A stretch of 35,568 bases of DNA, taken from the NCBI GenBank assembly GCA_012270885.1, contig JAAXHN010000097.1, positions 1 to 35,568 of the forward strand, read 5' to 3'. Made by a program: the position numbers and the translations under genes. Within the stretch, counting starts at the first letter, position 1. The number at the start of each line of letters is the position of its first letter. The notes under the pieces were generated by a model. The model worked only from the letters and a program-made list of their open reading frames with translations. It was not told the origin of the DNA and ran no database searches. Below are positions 7,497-15,860 of this stretch, in pieces. The stretch comes from Acidimicrobiia bacterium (GTDB lineage Bacteria; Actinomycetota; Acidimicrobiia; Spongiisociales; ZC4RG35).

Positions 7497-8663
7497 TCAC
7501 GAAACTACCGAGATAGCCGGACGAGCGGCCGACCCGGCCTGAGGAGCCCGTGCGTAGCCCCTCGAGTCCACGGCCCTCATGACCTTGGGAAACAGGACCG
7601 GGTCGACCCACCGGTCGGAGAGGTAGAAAGGGTAGATCGGCAAGCGGGGAAGCAGTCGGAAACCGGCGGCCTCCGTCCGGCGCCGCAGTGCTTCCAGGTG
7701 AGGCCAGGGCGCTTCCGGATTCACCCAGTCGATGGTGAGCGGGGACACCCCTCCCCAATCGTTGATGCCCGCTTCCAGATACATCTCGTAGCGCTCTGTC
7801 AGATTGGGAGGAACCTGAATGTTCATCTCGGGACCCATAATCCAGCGCGCCAGGGCGACCACCCGCATGAACCAGGCCGGAATCGGCTCCGCATTGAGCC
7901 GCATGGGAGTGTTGTACTTGGCCCGAAAGTTCTGGATGATCACCTCCTGGATGTGTCCTCCCGCCTTTGCCAGATCGCGAAGCGCCACCAGAGAATCGAT
8001 GATCTCGGTGGAGTTCTCTCCGATGCCGACCAGAATGCCGGTCGTGAAGGGCACCGACAGCCGTGCGGCATCCTCGATCACCCGAACCCGGACCGAGGGG
8101 ATCTTGTCCGGGCAGTTGTAGTGGGGCATTCCGGGTTCGGTGAGCCGGTCCGAGATGTTCTCCAACATCAGGCCCATCGAGGGGTTGGACGGGCGGAGAG
8201 CCTCCATCTGGGCAAACGTCATAACCCCGGGATTGGCGTGAGGGAGGAGGGCGGTCTCTCGGTTGACCATCTCGGTCATTCGCCTGGTGTACTCCAAGGT
8301 GTTCTCGCACCCCTGGGAATCCAGAAAACGCCGGGCGGTGGACCAGCGGTCCTCCGGCCGGTCGCCCAGGGTGAACAGGGCCTCCGTGCAGTGGTGCGCC
8401 TCTCCGGCCTGCGCAACCGCCAATACCTGCTCGGGGGGCATGAACATCCCTCCACCACCCGGGGGCTGGGCAAAGGTACAGTATGTGCAGCTATCGCGGC
8501 ACAGGGTGGTCAACGGGATGAAGACCTTCCGACTGTAGGTGACTGTCCGCCCTTTCCCCTCATCGCGGAGCCGCGCGGCTTCGTCGAACAGCGGCTGTGG
8601 GGATCGCCGTCCCTCCAGGTAGGAAAGAGCCAAATCCCGGTCGAAGGAGGGGTGAGCCATCAT
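7497..8663 (-). CDS. cofG: FO synthase subunit CofG (radical SAM)
   Basis: This 388-residue radical SAM protein carries CX3CX2C at C55, C59 and C62 in TTLCRDSCTYCTFAQPP. It also has the FbiC/CofG landmarks ALFTLGDRPEDRW, HANPGVM, GMPHYNCPDKIP, TGILVGIGE, IIQNFRAK and WGGVSPLTIDWVNPEAPWP. CofG completes FO by closing the deazaflavin ring, using the product of CofH. In most actinobacteria both domains are fused as FbiC; here they are separate genes in the order cofG-cofH. The start is ATG at 8663, overlapping the stop of the SDR gene as ATGA; a second ATG follows at once. The genes for the later F420 steps (phospholactate transfer and glutamylation) are not in this window. Confidence 0.92.
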   Translation of the reverse strand: MMAHPSFDRDLALSYLEGRRSPQPLFDEAARLRDEGKGRTVTYSRKVFIPLTTLCRDSCTYCTFAQPPGGGGMFMPPEQVLAVAQAGEAHHCTEALFTLGDRPEDRWSTARRFLDSQGCENTLEYTRRMTEMVNRETALLPHANPGVMTFAQMEALRPSNPSMGLMLENISDRLTEPGMPHYNCPDKIPSVRVRVIEDAARLSVPFTTGILVGIGENSTEIIDSLVALRDLAKAGGHIQEVIIQNFRAKYNTPMRLNAEPIPAWFMRVVALARWIMGPEMNIQVPPNLTERYEMYLEAGINDWGGVSPLTIDWVNPEAPWPHLEALRRRTEAAGFRLLPRLPIYPFYLSDRWVDPVLFPKVMRAVDSRGYARAPQAGSAARPAISVVS

Positions 8664-9436
8664 CCCATCCCGGGCGTCGCGCCCAGCACACCGCCGTCCA
8701 CGGGTAGCGTCACTCCAGTTATCCAGGAGGCGTTCTCCGAACAAAGAAACGCCACGGCTCGGGCCACGTCCCCTGGCTCTCCGAGCCTCTGCATGGGGTG
8801 GAGCCGGGCCGTGCCGACCGGGTCCGATTCCCACAGCATGGCCGACAACCGGGTCTTGATCACGGCGGGCGCCACCGCGTTGACCCGCACCCGGGGGGCA
8901 AGCTCCATGGCCAGTTGGCTGGTCATGTAGATCAAGGCCGCCTTGGAGATGTTGTAGGCCCCCAGCAAGGGGGCAGGACGAACTCCTCCCACCGAGGCCA
9001 CATTCACAACGCAACCCCCGTGGGATCCCATCCATTGCGCCCAGGCCTCCTGGGTCCAGACCAGCGGAGCGCGCTGGTTCACGGCCCAGGTTTTGTCGAC
9101 TGCGTCCCGGGAAACCTCCATGAGGTTGCCGGCGCCAGGATTGGTACCCGCGTTGTTCACCAGTATGTCACAGCTCCCGAACCGCTCGATCGCCTCCCGG
9201 ATCGCCCTGGCAGCGTGGCAGTCATCGTCAGCCCTGGCTGCGGTCGGCAGAACTCTCTCGAGATCTTTCCCCTCCGCTTTCAACTGGGCAACCGCCTCCT
9301 CCAGGTTCCCCGTCCGCCGGGAAGTGATAGCCACCCCCGCCGCACCGAGATCCAACAGCTGGGCGGCGACCGCCAGACCGATACCCCTGCTCCCGCCGGT
9401 GATGACCGCTACCTTGCCCTCGATACCCGAACTCAA
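8660..9436 (-). CDS. Short-chain dehydrogenase/reductase
   Basis: This 258-residue classical SDR has the cofactor glycine motif TGGSRGIG (residues 13-20), NNAG (94-97) and the catalytic set S148, Y161 and K165 (AYNISK). The C-terminal stretch DVARAVAFLCSENASWITG with PVDGG is standard for FabG-like SDRs. It reduces or oxidises a carbonyl/alcohol with NAD(P)H; the substrate is unknown. The start appears to be TTG at 9436, because GAGGAG (9443-9448) lies six bases upstream on the minus strand. It sits between ispG and cofG and overlaps cofG by four bases, so it is translated with the F420 genes. Confidence 0.88.
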   Translation of the reverse strand: MSSGIEGKVAVITGGSRGIGLAVAAQLLDLGAAGVAITSRRTGNLEEAVAQLKAEGKDLERVLPTAARADDDCHAARAIREAIERFGSCDILVNNAGTNPGAGNLMEVSRDAVDKTWAVNQRAPLVWTQEAWAQWMGSHGGCVVNVASVGGVRPAPLLGAYNISKAALIYMTSQLAMELAPRVRVNAVAPAVIKTRLSAMLWESDPVGTARLHPMQRLGEPGDVARAVAFLCSENASWITGVTLPVDGGVLGATPGMG

Positions 9437-9469
9437 ATCGGTCTCCTCGACGGTTTACGTCACCACGGA

Positions 9470-10705
9470 CTACGTCTTCGCCCCTCGAGCAACAACCTCC
9501 ACCCGCTGACGACGCTCCGCTGCGGAATTCGCATCGGGCTGGATCTCCAGCAAACGGAGCCGGTCCGCCTCGGCCTCTCTGGCCGCGGACAAGTCAGCCG
9601 CCGCCAAACGCGCCTCCACTCCCTCTTCAACCAGGCGGCGGCCTTCGGACACCAGAGCCTCCACCATCTCGGTCTCCGGCACCACCGCCACCACTTCGCC
9701 CCGGATGAACAGATGCCCCCGGCCCCGGCCGGCGGCTATGCCGAGATCGGCGGAGCGGGCCTCTCCCGGGCCGTTCACCACGCATCCCATTACCGCCACC
9801 TGGATGGGAAGATTCTCTTTCTCCAGCGCCTCCTGGGCAACCTGCGCCACCTCGATCACATCAACTTCCGCCCGTCCGCAGGAAGGGCAGGCTATCAAAT
9901 CAAGACTGCGGCGTTCCCGCAGACCCAGGTACTCCAACAGACGTCGCCCCGACTCCGCTTCCACCACCGGATCGGCGGTCAAAGAGAAGCGGATGGTGTC
10001 CCCGATGCCTTCCATCAGGAGAGTGGAGATCCCAGCCACCGACTTGATCAGACCGCCCGGAAGGGGACCCGCCTCCGTCACCCCCAGGTGCAGCGGATGG
10101 TCCACCGTATCCGACAAGAGACGGTAGGACTCGATCATGGTCGGGACGTGGGAGTGTTTGACCGAGATCTTGATGTCGGAGAAATCGACCTCCTCCAGGT
10201 ACCGGATCTCCAGTAGAGCCGACTCCACCAGTGCTTCAGGCGTGGCGTCCCCGTGGCGGCCGAGGATGTCCTTGTCAAGTGATCCGGCGTTGACCCCCAC
10301 GCGGATCGGGACCTGCCGCTCTGCAGCCGCACGGGCCACTTCCTTGATGTGGCTGGGACGGCGGATATTGCCCGGGTTGAGCCGCAGACCGCAGACACCA
10401 CTCTCCAGAGCGGCAAGGGCCAAACGGTATTGGAAGTGGATGTCCGCGATGATCGGAACCGGACTACGGGGAACGATCTCCGCCAGTCCTTGGGCGGCCT
10501 CCACGGTGTTGCAGGTGATCCTCACCAGGTCGGCGCCGGCCCCCGCCAAGGCGTACACCTGCGCAAGGGTGGCGTCCACGTCATGAGTCTTGGTGGTGGT
10601 CATAGACTGCACGGTGATGGGGGCGTCGCCCCCGACCTGCACTGATCCAACCTTGATGGCTCGAGTGCGCCGTCTCGGGCGAACGAAAGAGCGGGCGTCT
10701 CTCAC
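9470..10705 (-). CDS. ispG: 4-hydroxy-3-methylbut-2-enyl diphosphate synthase
   Basis: This 411-residue enzyme of the MEP isoprenoid pathway converts methylerythritol cyclodiphosphate to HMBPP with a 4Fe-4S cluster. The cluster ligands C283 and C286 (ACPSCGR), C318 (GCVVNGPGE) and E325 are visible, as are VQSMTTTKT, GLRLNPGN and VGVNAGSLD of the barrel. It begins with GTG at 10705, and GTGA overlaps the stop of the upstream protease gene. The C-terminal 40 residues are a charged, Ala/Arg-rich tail. It supplies precursors that the hopanoid operon in this window would consume. Confidence 0.95.
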   Translation of the reverse strand: MRDARSFVRPRRRTRAIKVGSVQVGGDAPITVQSMTTTKTHDVDATLAQVYALAGAGADLVRITCNTVEAAQGLAEIVPRSPVPIIADIHFQYRLALAALESGVCGLRLNPGNIRRPSHIKEVARAAAERQVPIRVGVNAGSLDKDILGRHGDATPEALVESALLEIRYLEEVDFSDIKISVKHSHVPTMIESYRLLSDTVDHPLHLGVTEAGPLPGGLIKSVAGISTLLMEGIGDTIRFSLTADPVVEAESGRRLLEYLGLRERRSLDLIACPSCGRAEVDVIEVAQVAQEALEKENLPIQVAVMGCVVNGPGEARSADLGIAAGRGRGHLFIRGEVVAVVPETEMVEALVSEGRRLVEEGVEARLAAADLSAAREAEADRLRLLEIQPDANSAAERRQRVEVVARGAKT

Positions 10706-11805
10706 AGCCGGATCGGATCGATCACATCGAGCACCAGGGCCGCCACCCCGAGGAAGACGACTAGCACGGTTACCACTGCTGCTATGGAAATGAGCACTTT
10801 CGGCCGAGCCCTACGCTTCAGGATCTTCTCATAGAGCGCCACCGCCATATGCCCACCGTCCAGGGGGTATGCAGGAATGACATTGAACACACCCAGCACG
10901 ACGTTCAAGTATGCTAACAACCTCACCACATTGGCTACGCCCCGCTCGCCGATCTGCGCGCCAATGTTGGCCAACCCTATCGGACTGACCGGACGGTTGT
11001 CCTCGGAGACCTCCCCTCCCAGAATCCCCCCGGCCAACTCCGCCAGAGAGGACGGGCTGACCAACTGCCCGATGGCCCTGAAGGTAAGGCCCACCGCTTC
11101 CGCGATGTCACTCGTGGCGGCGGCTACCGCCCCTCCCAAACCTGCAGAGCGCGTCTCGAGACCCGGCCCGACTCCCAGGAACCCCCTCTCCACCCCTTCG
11201 GAGTCAAACCGGGTGGCCAGCGTCGTCTCCACCGTCATGATCACGCCCTCCCTGCTCAGTTCGATGAGCACCGTCCGACCTGGACGCTCCGCCAGTAACC
11301 TCGCCGTCTCCTCCCAACTCTCGGTGGGCACACCGTCGAGCGTCAGAATCAGGTCTCCGGCTCGGATCCCCGCATCGACTGCCGGCGTGGCGGATCCATC
11401 GGCTAGTTCGTCCACCACCTGCATGACCTGATTGGTGTAGTCGGTGACGCCCACCACCAGGAACAGACCGACCAGGATCAGGAAGGCCATTAGAAAGTTC
11501 ATAGCCACGCCGCTGAGGGCCACCGTCATCTTCTGCCAGAACTTCTTGTGGTAATAGGAGCGCTCCGGATCGGTCTGGTCGTCCTGGAAGGGCCCCATAC
11601 CCGCGATCTTCACGAATCCCCCGAAGGGCAGCAGACGGAACCCGTACTCGGTCTCCCCCTTCTTCACCGACCACAGCCTCGGGCCGAAGCCGAAGAACAT
11701 CTCGGTTGCCTTCATTCCGGTAGCGCGGGCCGCCAGGAAATGACCCAGTTCGTGTACGGTGACAAAGAACACGATCCCCAGCAGGACCACCAACGCGCCC
11801 ACCAT
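10702..11805 (-). CDS. Site-2 (RseP/Rip1-type) membrane zinc metalloprotease
   Basis: This 367-residue M50 intramembrane protease has the zinc motif HELGH at residues 18-22 inside the first membrane helix. A PDZ domain occupies the middle (GDLILTLDGVPTESWEE), and the second active-site motif NVIPAYPLDGGHM lies near residues 308-319 in a later helix. Such proteases cut membrane-bound anti-sigma factors or remnant signal peptides. A TTG lies one codon upstream, but the ATG at 11805 is preferred because GGGAGGTG is five bases before it. The gene sits between cdsA and ispG as in many bacteria; the dxr gene that commonly precedes it is missing here. Confidence 0.92.
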   Translation of the reverse strand: MVGALVVLLGIVFFVTVHELGHFLAARATGMKATEMFFGFGPRLWSVKKGETEYGFRLLPFGGFVKIAGMGPFQDDQTDPERSYYHKKFWQKMTVALSGVAMNFLMAFLILVGLFLVVGVTDYTNQVMQVVDELADGSATPAVDAGIRAGDLILTLDGVPTESWEETARLLAERPGRTVLIELSREGVIMTVETTLATRFDSEGVERGFLGVGPGLETRSAGLGGAVAAATSDIAEAVGLTFRAIGQLVSPSSLAELAGGILGGEVSEDNRPVSPIGLANIGAQIGERGVANVVRLLAYLNVVLGVFNVIPAYPLDGGHMAVALYEKILKRRARPKVLISIAAVVTVLVVFLGVAALVLDVIDPIRL

Positions 11806-11810
11806 CAAAA

Positions 11811-11818
11811 CACCTCCC
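11811..11818 (-). promoter_or_regulatory. Strong Shine-Dalgarno of the site-2 protease gene
   Basis: GGGAGGTG on the minus strand is five bases before the ATG at 11805 and decides that start over the TTG at 11808. Confidence 0.75.
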
Positions 11819-11862
11819 TTCCGGTCAGGCCGAGCATACCAAACCTGAGAAGAATCGGGCCT

Positions 11863-12975
11863 CTAGAGGAAATCAAACACCGAAAACAGGTAGTAGGCGC
11901 CCGGCAGGACCAGCAACAACCCGTCGATGCGGTCCAGTATGCCGCCGTGCCCGGGAAGCAGGGAACTCATATCCTTGAGACCCATCGACCGCTTTACGGC
12001 CGACTCCATGCCATCACCGAGAGGGGCAAGCACCGAGACGAGCGCCGCCAGGTACAGCGCCTGATAGAGGGTGAGAACCGAAAAGGTGGGCAGGGTGGAA
12101 AAAATGGCGGCTATGGCAAAGGTGGCGACCACTCCACCCAGCAAACCCTCCACAGTCTTCTTGGCCGAAAGGGACGGAGACAGGGGCCGGTTCCCCAACG
12201 CCCGACCCACCACAAACGCCGCGGTGTCGAACACCGAGTTCAATAGCAACACCCAAACCAGAAGGGCTACTCCGTCTTCGGCGCGGCCTATAACCACCGC
12301 ATAGGAAAGAAGGGAGATCCAGATCATCCCGAGCAAAGTCAGGGTGGCGTTCTCCACCGCCATTCTGCGCGAGGCCGCAGCGTAGAAAAGCAGAACCAAT
12401 GCCACTGCCCCCACCAGCACTCCTCCCATCGACCCCAGTCCCGACATGTGTGCTCCAACTCCCGCTCCCAAGGCGCCCGCCAGTCCCAACAGGGCCATAG
12501 GCCGGTAGCCCACGGACCGGACGGCCATGTAGAACTCCACCAGTCCCAGGCCCATGGTCGCCAATATCAAGCCCGTCAGCCATGCCCCGCCCACGTAAAG
12601 AGCGACAATCACCACTCCCACCATCACCATTGCGCTGACCACCCGCGTGACAAGGTCCGATGAGTGGGCCTGCTCCGCCGCCTCGACGTCTTCGGTCGCC
12701 ATCCCGGTCCGCCCTGTCACATCTTCGAAGCCCAACATTCCCGATTCGACACCGGGGATGGCCGCCGCCACAGCCTGCTGGCGGTGCTCCTGGGCTTCGG
12801 CCTCCATCACTTCCTCGGCCAACGCCTGATGCTGGGTCGTGCGGCTGTCAAAGACGCTTTCCCCCGTCAAGACCGGATCGGGTTCGTCGGACTCCGTCCG
12901 CCGCACCGGCCTGATGGGGGTCGGTTCCTCGTCAGGTTCCCAGTCGGGAACCCAGGTGGTGTCAGGCGGTTCCAT
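11863..12975 (-). CDS. cdsA: Phosphatidate cytidylyltransferase with acidic N-terminal extension
   Basis: CdsA makes CDP-diacylglycerol from phosphatidate and CTP at the membrane, the entry to phospholipid synthesis. The C-terminal 265 residues hold about eight hydrophobic segments, and the CdsA signature (SAVKR....KD...LLPGHGGILDR) lies at about 325-349. The first 105 residues are hydrophilic, rich in Glu, Asp, Pro and Gln, with no recognisable domain, and are absent from the typical enzyme of about 260-290 residues. The ATG at 12975 is seven bases after the frr stop, so the gene belongs to the rpsB-tsf-pyrH-frr operon. Confidence 0.92.
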   Translation of the reverse strand: MEPPDTTWVPDWEPDEEPTPIRPVRRTESDEPDPVLTGESVFDSRTTQHQALAEEVMEAEAQEHRQQAVAAAIPGVESGMLGFEDVTGRTGMATEDVEAAEQAHSSDLVTRVVSAMVMVGVVIVALYVGGAWLTGLILATMGLGLVEFYMAVRSVGYRPMALLGLAGALGAGVGAHMSGLGSMGGVLVGAVALVLLFYAAASRRMAVENATLTLLGMIWISLLSYAVVIGRAEDGVALLVWVLLLNSVFDTAAFVVGRALGNRPLSPSLSAKKTVEGLLGGVVATFAIAAIFSTLPTFSVLTLYQALYLAALVSVLAPLGDGMESAVKRSMGLKDMSSLLPGHGGILDRIDGLLLVLPGAYYLFSVFDFL

Positions 12976-12982
12976 TTACCCG

Positions 12983-13534
12983 CTATACCTCCAGCAACTC
13001 GGCTTCCTTGCGCTTTAGCAGCTCATCCACCTGCTTTACGGTCTGATCGGTCAGTTCCTGAAGCTGTCTTTCGGCGCGGTGAAGGTCGTCATCCGAGCAT
13101 AACCCCTTGAGGGCTTCCAAGTCTGACTTTGCTCCGCGGCGGACGTTCCGAATCGATACCCTGCCGTCTTCCGCCTGCCGTCGAACTATCCGAATCAACT
13201 CCATCCGGCGTTCCTCGGTCAGGGGAGGAAAGGCCAGCCTGATCACAACCCCGTCGGTAGCGGGGTTGATCCCGAGATTGGAACTGTGGAGCGCTTTCTC
13301 TATCTCGGATATGGCGTTCTTGTCGTAAGGGTGGATCACCAGAAGCCGCGGATCGGGAACCGTGAAGTTGGCAAGTTGTTGGAGGGAAAGGGAGGCGCCG
13401 TAGTAGTTGACCCGCAGGTTCTGGACGATCTGAGGATTGGCCCGACCCGTTCGCACCATTGCGAATTGCCCGGTCACATATTCGACGGAGCTCTCCATCA
13501 GGAGACTGGCTTCCTCCAGAACCTCGTCGATCAT
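12983..13534 (-). CDS. frr: Ribosome recycling factor
   Basis: This 183-residue protein matches the family length of about 185. The landmarks are VRTGRANPQIVQNLRVNYYGASLSLQQLA, IHPYDKNAISEIEKAL, NLGINPATDGVVIRL and FPPLTEERRMELI. It splits post-termination ribosomes together with EF-G. It follows pyrH by nine bases and precedes cdsA by seven, the normal order. Confidence 0.97.
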   Translation of the reverse strand: MIDEVLEEASLLMESSVEYVTGQFAMVRTGRANPQIVQNLRVNYYGASLSLQQLANFTVPDPRLLVIHPYDKNAISEIEKALHSSNLGINPATDGVVIRLAFPPLTEERRMELIRIVRRQAEDGRVSIRNVRRGAKSDLEALKGLCSDDDLHRAERQLQELTDQTVKQVDELLKRKEAELLEV

Positions 13535-13543
13535 GAGAACTTC

Positions 13544-14254
13544 CTAGCCCACCCTGGTGCCGAGCGGCTCGCCGATCAGGGCCTGGTACACATTGCCCGG
13601 CCCGGACATGTCGAATACAACGATAGGGAGGCCGTGCTCCCGACACAGCGTAATCGCGGTCATATCCATCACCTTGAGGTTCTGTGAGATGACATCCATG
13701 TAGGAAGCAGACTCCAATAGCCGGGCGGAGGAGTCGAGATGAGGATCGGCACTGTACACACCGTCGACCTTGCTGGCCTTCAGCACCACTTCCGCCCCGA
13801 TCTCTATTGCCCGCAGCGCAGCGGTGGTGTCGGTCGTGAAGAACGGGTTGCCGGTCCCGGCCACAAAGATCACGATCCTCCCCTTCTCGAGGTGGCGCAC
13901 CGCACGGTTACGGATATACGGTTCACTGACCTGCCGCATGGTGATGGCGCTCATAACCCTGGTGGTCATCCCGTGTTTCTCCAGAGCGTCGCGGAGCGCC
14001 AAGCCGTTCATCACCGTGGCGAGCATCCCCATGTAATCCGCCGTCGCTGGATCGAGGCCGCGAGCGGCCAGAGCGGTGCCTCGAAAGAAGTTCCCACCTC
14101 CCACCACCACCGAGATCTCGGTTCCGATCTCCCGGGCCTTGCTTATCTCCTCGGCAAGGGCCGCCACTGTGGCCGGATCGATCCCGAATCCCCCCTCCTG
14201 TTCGCAGAATGCCTCCCCTGACAGCTTGAGAAGGACCCGACGGGAGGAAGTCAT
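13544..14254 (-). CDS. pyrH: UMP kinase
   Basis: This 236-residue amino-acid-kinase-fold enzyme phosphorylates UMP to UDP in pyrimidine nucleotide synthesis. The landmarks are [12 protein letters not shown] at the N-terminus, [51 protein letters not shown] and [10 protein letters not shown]. Its ATG overlaps the tsf stop by one base (TGATG), so it is translationally coupled to tsf, the standard arrangement. Confidence 0.97.
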   Translation of the reverse strand: MTSSRRVLLKLSGEAFCEQEGGFGIDPATVAALAEEISKAREIGTEISVVVGGGNFFRGTALAARGLDPATADYMGMLATVMNGLALRDALEKHGMTTRVMSAITMRQVSEPYIRNRAVRHLEKGRIVIFVAGTGNPFFTTDTTAALRAIEIGAEVVLKASKVDGVYSADPHLDSSARLLESASYMDVISQNLKVMDMTAITLCREHGLPIVVFDMSGPGNVYQALIGEPLGTRVG

Positions 14255-14874
14255 CAGGATTCCTGCTCACCCACCGCCAGTCGCGCCACTCGGCGAATCT
14301 TGACGTTCTCACCTACCCGCGCGGCCAGGGTCTTCACCATGTCTCCCACCGTTCCCTCGAATTTCTGGGAGTTGACGAACTCCTGGTCGGTGAGAACGTT
14401 TTCAACAAAGAATTTCTCCATACGGCCGTCCACTATCCGGGGAATGATCGCGTCAGGCTTGCCTTCTGTCCGCGCGGCCCGCGCGATGAGGTCGCGTTCA
14501 TGCGAGAGGACATCGTCCGGAACCTCGTCCCGCTCGATCCAGCGGGGCGCCGACCACGAGACATGCATGGCGATATCGTCGGCAACCTCGTTGAATTCCG
14601 GGCTCTTGGCCACGAAGTCGGTCTCACAAGCCAACTCGATCAAGACACCCATCACCGGATGGCCGGACTGATGGTGAAGGTAACTTCCGACTGTTCCCTC
14701 GTTGGCGTCGCGATCGGCCCGCTTAGCCGCTTGGGCCAGACCCCGTTCCCGAAGAAGATCATGGGCTTCGTCCATGTCCCCGCCTGCCTCAACAAGAGCT
14801 TTCTTGGCGTCCATCATTCCCACCCCGGCCCGTCGGCGCAGACGCTGGACGTCCTTGGCCGTGAACTCGGCCAC
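14254..14874 (-). CDS. tsf: Translation elongation factor Ts (short form)
   Basis: EF-Ts exchanges GDP for GTP on EF-Tu. The N-terminal UBA-like part ([29 protein letters not shown]) and the core motif [12 protein letters not shown] are plain. At 206 residues it is shorter than the 270-285 of many actinobacteria, resembling short forms that carry only one of the two core repeats. The start codon is GTG at 14874, overlapping the rpsB stop as TAGTG. Confidence 0.95.
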   Translation of the reverse strand: MAEFTAKDVQRLRRRAGVGMMDAKKALVEAGGDMDEAHDLLRERGLAQAAKRADRDANEGTVGSYLHHQSGHPVMGVLIELACETDFVAKSPEFNEVADDIAMHVSWSAPRWIERDEVPDDVLSHERDLIARAARTEGKPDAIIPRIVDGRMEKFFVENVLTDQEFVNSQKFEGTVGDMVKTLAARVGENVKIRRVARLAVGEQES

Positions 14875-15635
14875 TATCTACTGCTCCTTGATCGGGATCT
14901 GGGAGCCGAACCCTCCGAGGAGGGTTCCTTCTTCGCCTTCTTCTTCTTATTCGCCATCTCTTTTCCTTCCTGGCAGGCGCCTGCTACCAGGGAGCAGAGC
15001 AACTCGGCGGAACGGATGGCATCGTCGTTGCCGGGTATTACGTAGGTTATAGGCTCGGGGTTGCAATTCGAGTCAACCAGGGCCACGATGGGAATCCCCA
15101 GCCGGACCGCCTCTCGCACCGCGGTTTCCTCGGCGTTGACGTCTATCACAAACACACCGGCCGGAAGCTCCTGGAGATCTCTCACTCCTCCCAGGCTTTG
15201 GCGGAGCTTCTGGAGGTCTCTCCTGAGACGAAGCCTCTCCTTCTTGGGGCGAGATTGCATCTCTCCGCTGTTCTCCTCCGATTCCAGTTCCTTCATGTAG
15301 GAAATCCGCTGTCGAATGGTCTGGAAGTTGGTGAGCATGCCCCCCAGCCACCGGAAATTGACATAGGGCATGCCCGCCGACTCGGCGTGCTGGGCGATGC
15401 TGTTGCGGGCCTGTTTCTTCGTGCCGATGAAGAGAATTTTCCCGCCGTCGGCTACTGCCTGGCGTACGAAGTTGATCGCGTCATCCAGCAGACGAACCGT
15501 CTGCCGGAGGTCGATTATGTGGATGCCGTTGGACTGACCCCACAGATAGGGGGCCATCTTAGGATTCCACCGGCGGGTCTCATGGCCGAAATGGAGACCC
15601 GCATCGATCAAGTCTTTCATAGTGGTAGCCGTCAT
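14874..15635 (-). CDS. rpsB: 30S ribosomal protein S2
   Basis: This 253-residue protein shows all S2 marks: the N-terminal LIDAGLHFGHETRRWNPKM, IHIIDLRQT, FIGTKKQA, VNFRWLGGMLTNF and the later DVNAEETAVREAVRLGIPIVALVDSNC. The C-terminal 24 residues form a Lys- then Arg/Ser-rich tail typical of high-GC actinobacteria. AAGGAG six bases before the ATG gives a strong ribosome site. It is the first gene of the rpsB-tsf-pyrH-frr-cdsA run. Confidence 0.97.
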   Translation of the reverse strand: MTATTMKDLIDAGLHFGHETRRWNPKMAPYLWGQSNGIHIIDLRQTVRLLDDAINFVRQAVADGGKILFIGTKKQARNSIAQHAESAGMPYVNFRWLGGMLTNFQTIRQRISYMKELESEENSGEMQSRPKKERLRLRRDLQKLRQSLGGVRDLQELPAGVFVIDVNAEETAVREAVRLGIPIVALVDSNCNPEPITYVIPGNDDAIRSAELLCSLVAGACQEGKEMANKKKKAKKEPSSEGSAPRSRSRSSR

Positions 15636-15641
15636 ATACCA

Positions 15642-15647
15642 CTCCTT
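15642..15647 (-). promoter_or_regulatory. Shine-Dalgarno of rpsB
   Basis: AAGGAG on the minus strand is six bases from the rpsB ATG, matching consensus and expected for a highly expressed ribosomal gene. Confidence 0.7.
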
Positions 15648-15780
15648 CCTGGTTTTTCCTCAGCCCGCTGTCCGGTTTCTCCGTTCGGCGCCCTCCAAGA
15701 AGAGCGCCCGCCCCACAGGAAAGACCGCAAAGAACTTTCCCGACCAGTGGACGAAACGGGCCTGTGACGTTGCCATGAGC

Positions 15781-15786
15781 ATTTTA
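15781..15786 (-). promoter_or_regulatory. Candidate -10 box of the rpsB operon
   Basis: TAAAAT on the minus strand differs from TATAAT at one base and sits in the most AT-rich part of the gap between xerC and rpsB. It would give a leader of roughly 140 bases, long enough for the S2-dependent control known for rpsB in other bacteria. No clear -35 hexamer is visible at the right spacing, so the call is weak. Confidence 0.3.
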
Positions 15787-15804
15787 CAACCCCGGTGAAG
15801 GAGA

Positions 15805-15832
15805 AGGAAAACGACCCGCCATTCCGGCGGTC
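15805..15832 (-). terminator. Probable rho-independent terminator after xerC
   Basis: On the minus strand GACCGCC (15826-15832) pairs with GGCGGGTC (15813-15820, one bulge) around a five-base loop. It is followed by GTTTTCCTT, a T-rich though broken tail. It lies about 30 bases past the xerC stop and just upstream of the rpsB promoter region, where a boundary between the two operons is expected. Confidence 0.5.
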
Positions 15833-15860
15833 AATGCTCAAGGGTCTCAGCGTCTCCGGG

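Noticed and set aside
8798-10216. A 472-codon + strand frame across the SDR and ispG genes
   Set aside because: It spans two well-supported minus-strand genes and their gap, and its translation is low-complexity Arg/His/Pro sequence.
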